This document shows, in pieces, positions 63,562 through 64,000 of a stretch of DNA of 64,000 bases (its first letter is position 1; each line of letters opens with the position of its first letter). Source of the DNA: Clostridiales bacterium GWF2_38_85 (GTDB lineage: Bacteria; Bacillota; Clostridia; Oscillospirales; CAG-382); NCBI GenBank assembly GCA_001797275.1, contig MGOY01000014.1:186001-250000 (forward strand), in the 5' to 3' direction. The translations under genes were made by a program, and so were the position numbers. The notes below the pieces were generated by a model. The model searched no databases, had not been told where the DNA came from, and saw only the letters and a list, made by a program, of their open reading frames with translations.

Positions 63562-64000
63562 TCAATTTATTTGCTTCGGTTCCTTTGGTTCGTTTTTAAC
63601 AGTAGGAAGCATAAAGCTGAATTCACAATATTCACCTTGAGTTGAATGTACTTTAATTTCTTCACCATGTCTGTTTACTGTACTTTTAACAATAAAAAGA
63701 CCGAGTCCTATACCGCTCTTGTCAAGACCTCTTGAACGGTCACTCTTGTAAAAACGATCGAAAACGAAAGGCAGATCGGCTTGCGGAATACCTTCGCCGG
63801 TATTGTGCACCGATATAAAGGCCTTCTTTTCACGTTTTTCGATTGTTATTGTTATAACTCCTTTTTCAGGGGTGAATTTAATCGCATTGTCACAAAGGTT
63901 GTATAATACTTGATGTATCGCATCCTTGTCAGCATTGACAAAAACATCGTTTTCATCATTGTTGAATACAATTTCAATCTGCTTGCTGTCAATTTTCTTC
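63562..64000 (-). CDS. Sensor histidine kinase, C-terminal part (runs off the edge)
   Basis: The last 145 codons of a histidine kinase enter from the right edge. The visible HATPase domain has the N box (NLCDNAIKFTPEKG), the G1 box (HNTGEGIP, with Asn where Asp is usual, common in PhoR-type kinases), the F box (FDRFYKSDRSRG) and the G2 box (SGIGLGLFIVK). The reading frame is open to 64000, so the start and sensor domain lie outside. Probably the partner of a response regulator further right, with htrA downstream. Confidence 0.9.
   Translation of the reverse strand, partial: KKIDSKQIEIVFNNDENDVFVNADKDAIHQVLYNLCDNAIKFTPEKGVITITIEKREKKAFISVHNTGEGIPQADLPFVFDRFYKSDRSRGLDKSGIGLGLFIVKSTVNRHGEEIKVHSTQGEYCEFSFMLPTVKNEPKEPKQIN

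Overview
The window looks like a chromosomal segment of an uncultivated, AT-rich, endospore-forming anaerobe of the class Clostridia, probably an Oscillospiraceae/Ruminococcaceae-type organism. The sporulation genes spo0A, spoIVB and spoIIID, Firmicute-type Shine-Dalgarno sites, sortase-like PxTGD C-termini, a V-type ATPase, a membrane pyrophosphatase and a PPi-type phosphofructokinase all support this. The genus cannot be set from sequence alone. I see no rRNA, tRNA, CRISPR array, intact transposon or prophage.

Layout. 1-6.1 kb: rlmB, a frameshifted secreted CBM2-like protein, a small lipoprotein, an MFS exporter, thpR, a creatininase-family amidohydrolase and a membrane-anchored unknown. 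6.2-11.1 kb: a pyrophosphate/glycolysis cluster (hppA, PPi-dependent phosphofructokinase, class II aldolase). 11.3-15.9 kb: a lipase-like hydrolase coupled to an orphan solute-binding lipoprotein, a decayed small gene, and a YgiQ radical SAM protein. 16.2-25.1 kb: a nine-gene V-type ATPase operon (order G/H-C-I-K-F-E-A-B-D). 25.3-31 kb: spo0A, then parA, two GNAT acetyltransferases, parB, serS and a membrane protein. 31-35.8 kb: a MORN-repeat protein, a TIM-barrel isomerase-like protein, lnt, an esterase-like hydrolase and a membrane-anchored unknown. 35.9-41 kb: spoIVB, two surface proteins with PxTGD tails, yigZ, spoIIID and an Mrp-type ATPase. 41.4-45.8 kb: a LysR regulator, purA and guaB (converging AMP and GMP branches) and a PH-domain protein. 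45.9-50.2 kb: a broken mntR-mntH fusion, a satD/DUF3307 pair behind hairpin tandem repeats, a SHOCT-like beta-solenoid protein, and a DUF2089-like regulator with a small membrane protein. 50.2-61.9 kb: one long branched-chain amino acid operon (ilvB-ilvN-ilvC-ilvD-leuA-CGGC protein-cimA-leuC-leuD-leuB) behind a classical leader-peptide attenuator. The window ends with htrA and the 3' part of a histidine kinase.

How the genes fit together. hppA, PPi-PFK and aldolase suggest PPi-based glycolysis with PPi energy also stored as an ion gradient that the V-ATPase could share. The ilv/leu operon holds enzymes for valine, leucine and (through citramalate synthase) isoleucine synthesis from pyruvate, lacking only the transaminase.

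Signals that ordinary annotation would miss: (a) two gap-free, about 80% identical 134-bp elements, each ending exactly 3 bp before the start codon of a gene without its own Shine-Dalgarno site; (b) a Spo0A whose phospho-acceptor Asp is Glu; (c) an in-register fusion of MntR to the C-terminal half of an Nramp transporter, broken by a 1-base homopolymer change; (d) short, well-initiated ORFs abutting or overlapping the starts of ntpE, ntpA, parA and spo0A; (e) a perfect hairpin between the Shine-Dalgarno site and start of spoIVB; (f) a four-stem structured RNA between ilvB and ilvN; (g) 29-bp palindromic tandem repeats just upstream of a consensus promoter for satD.
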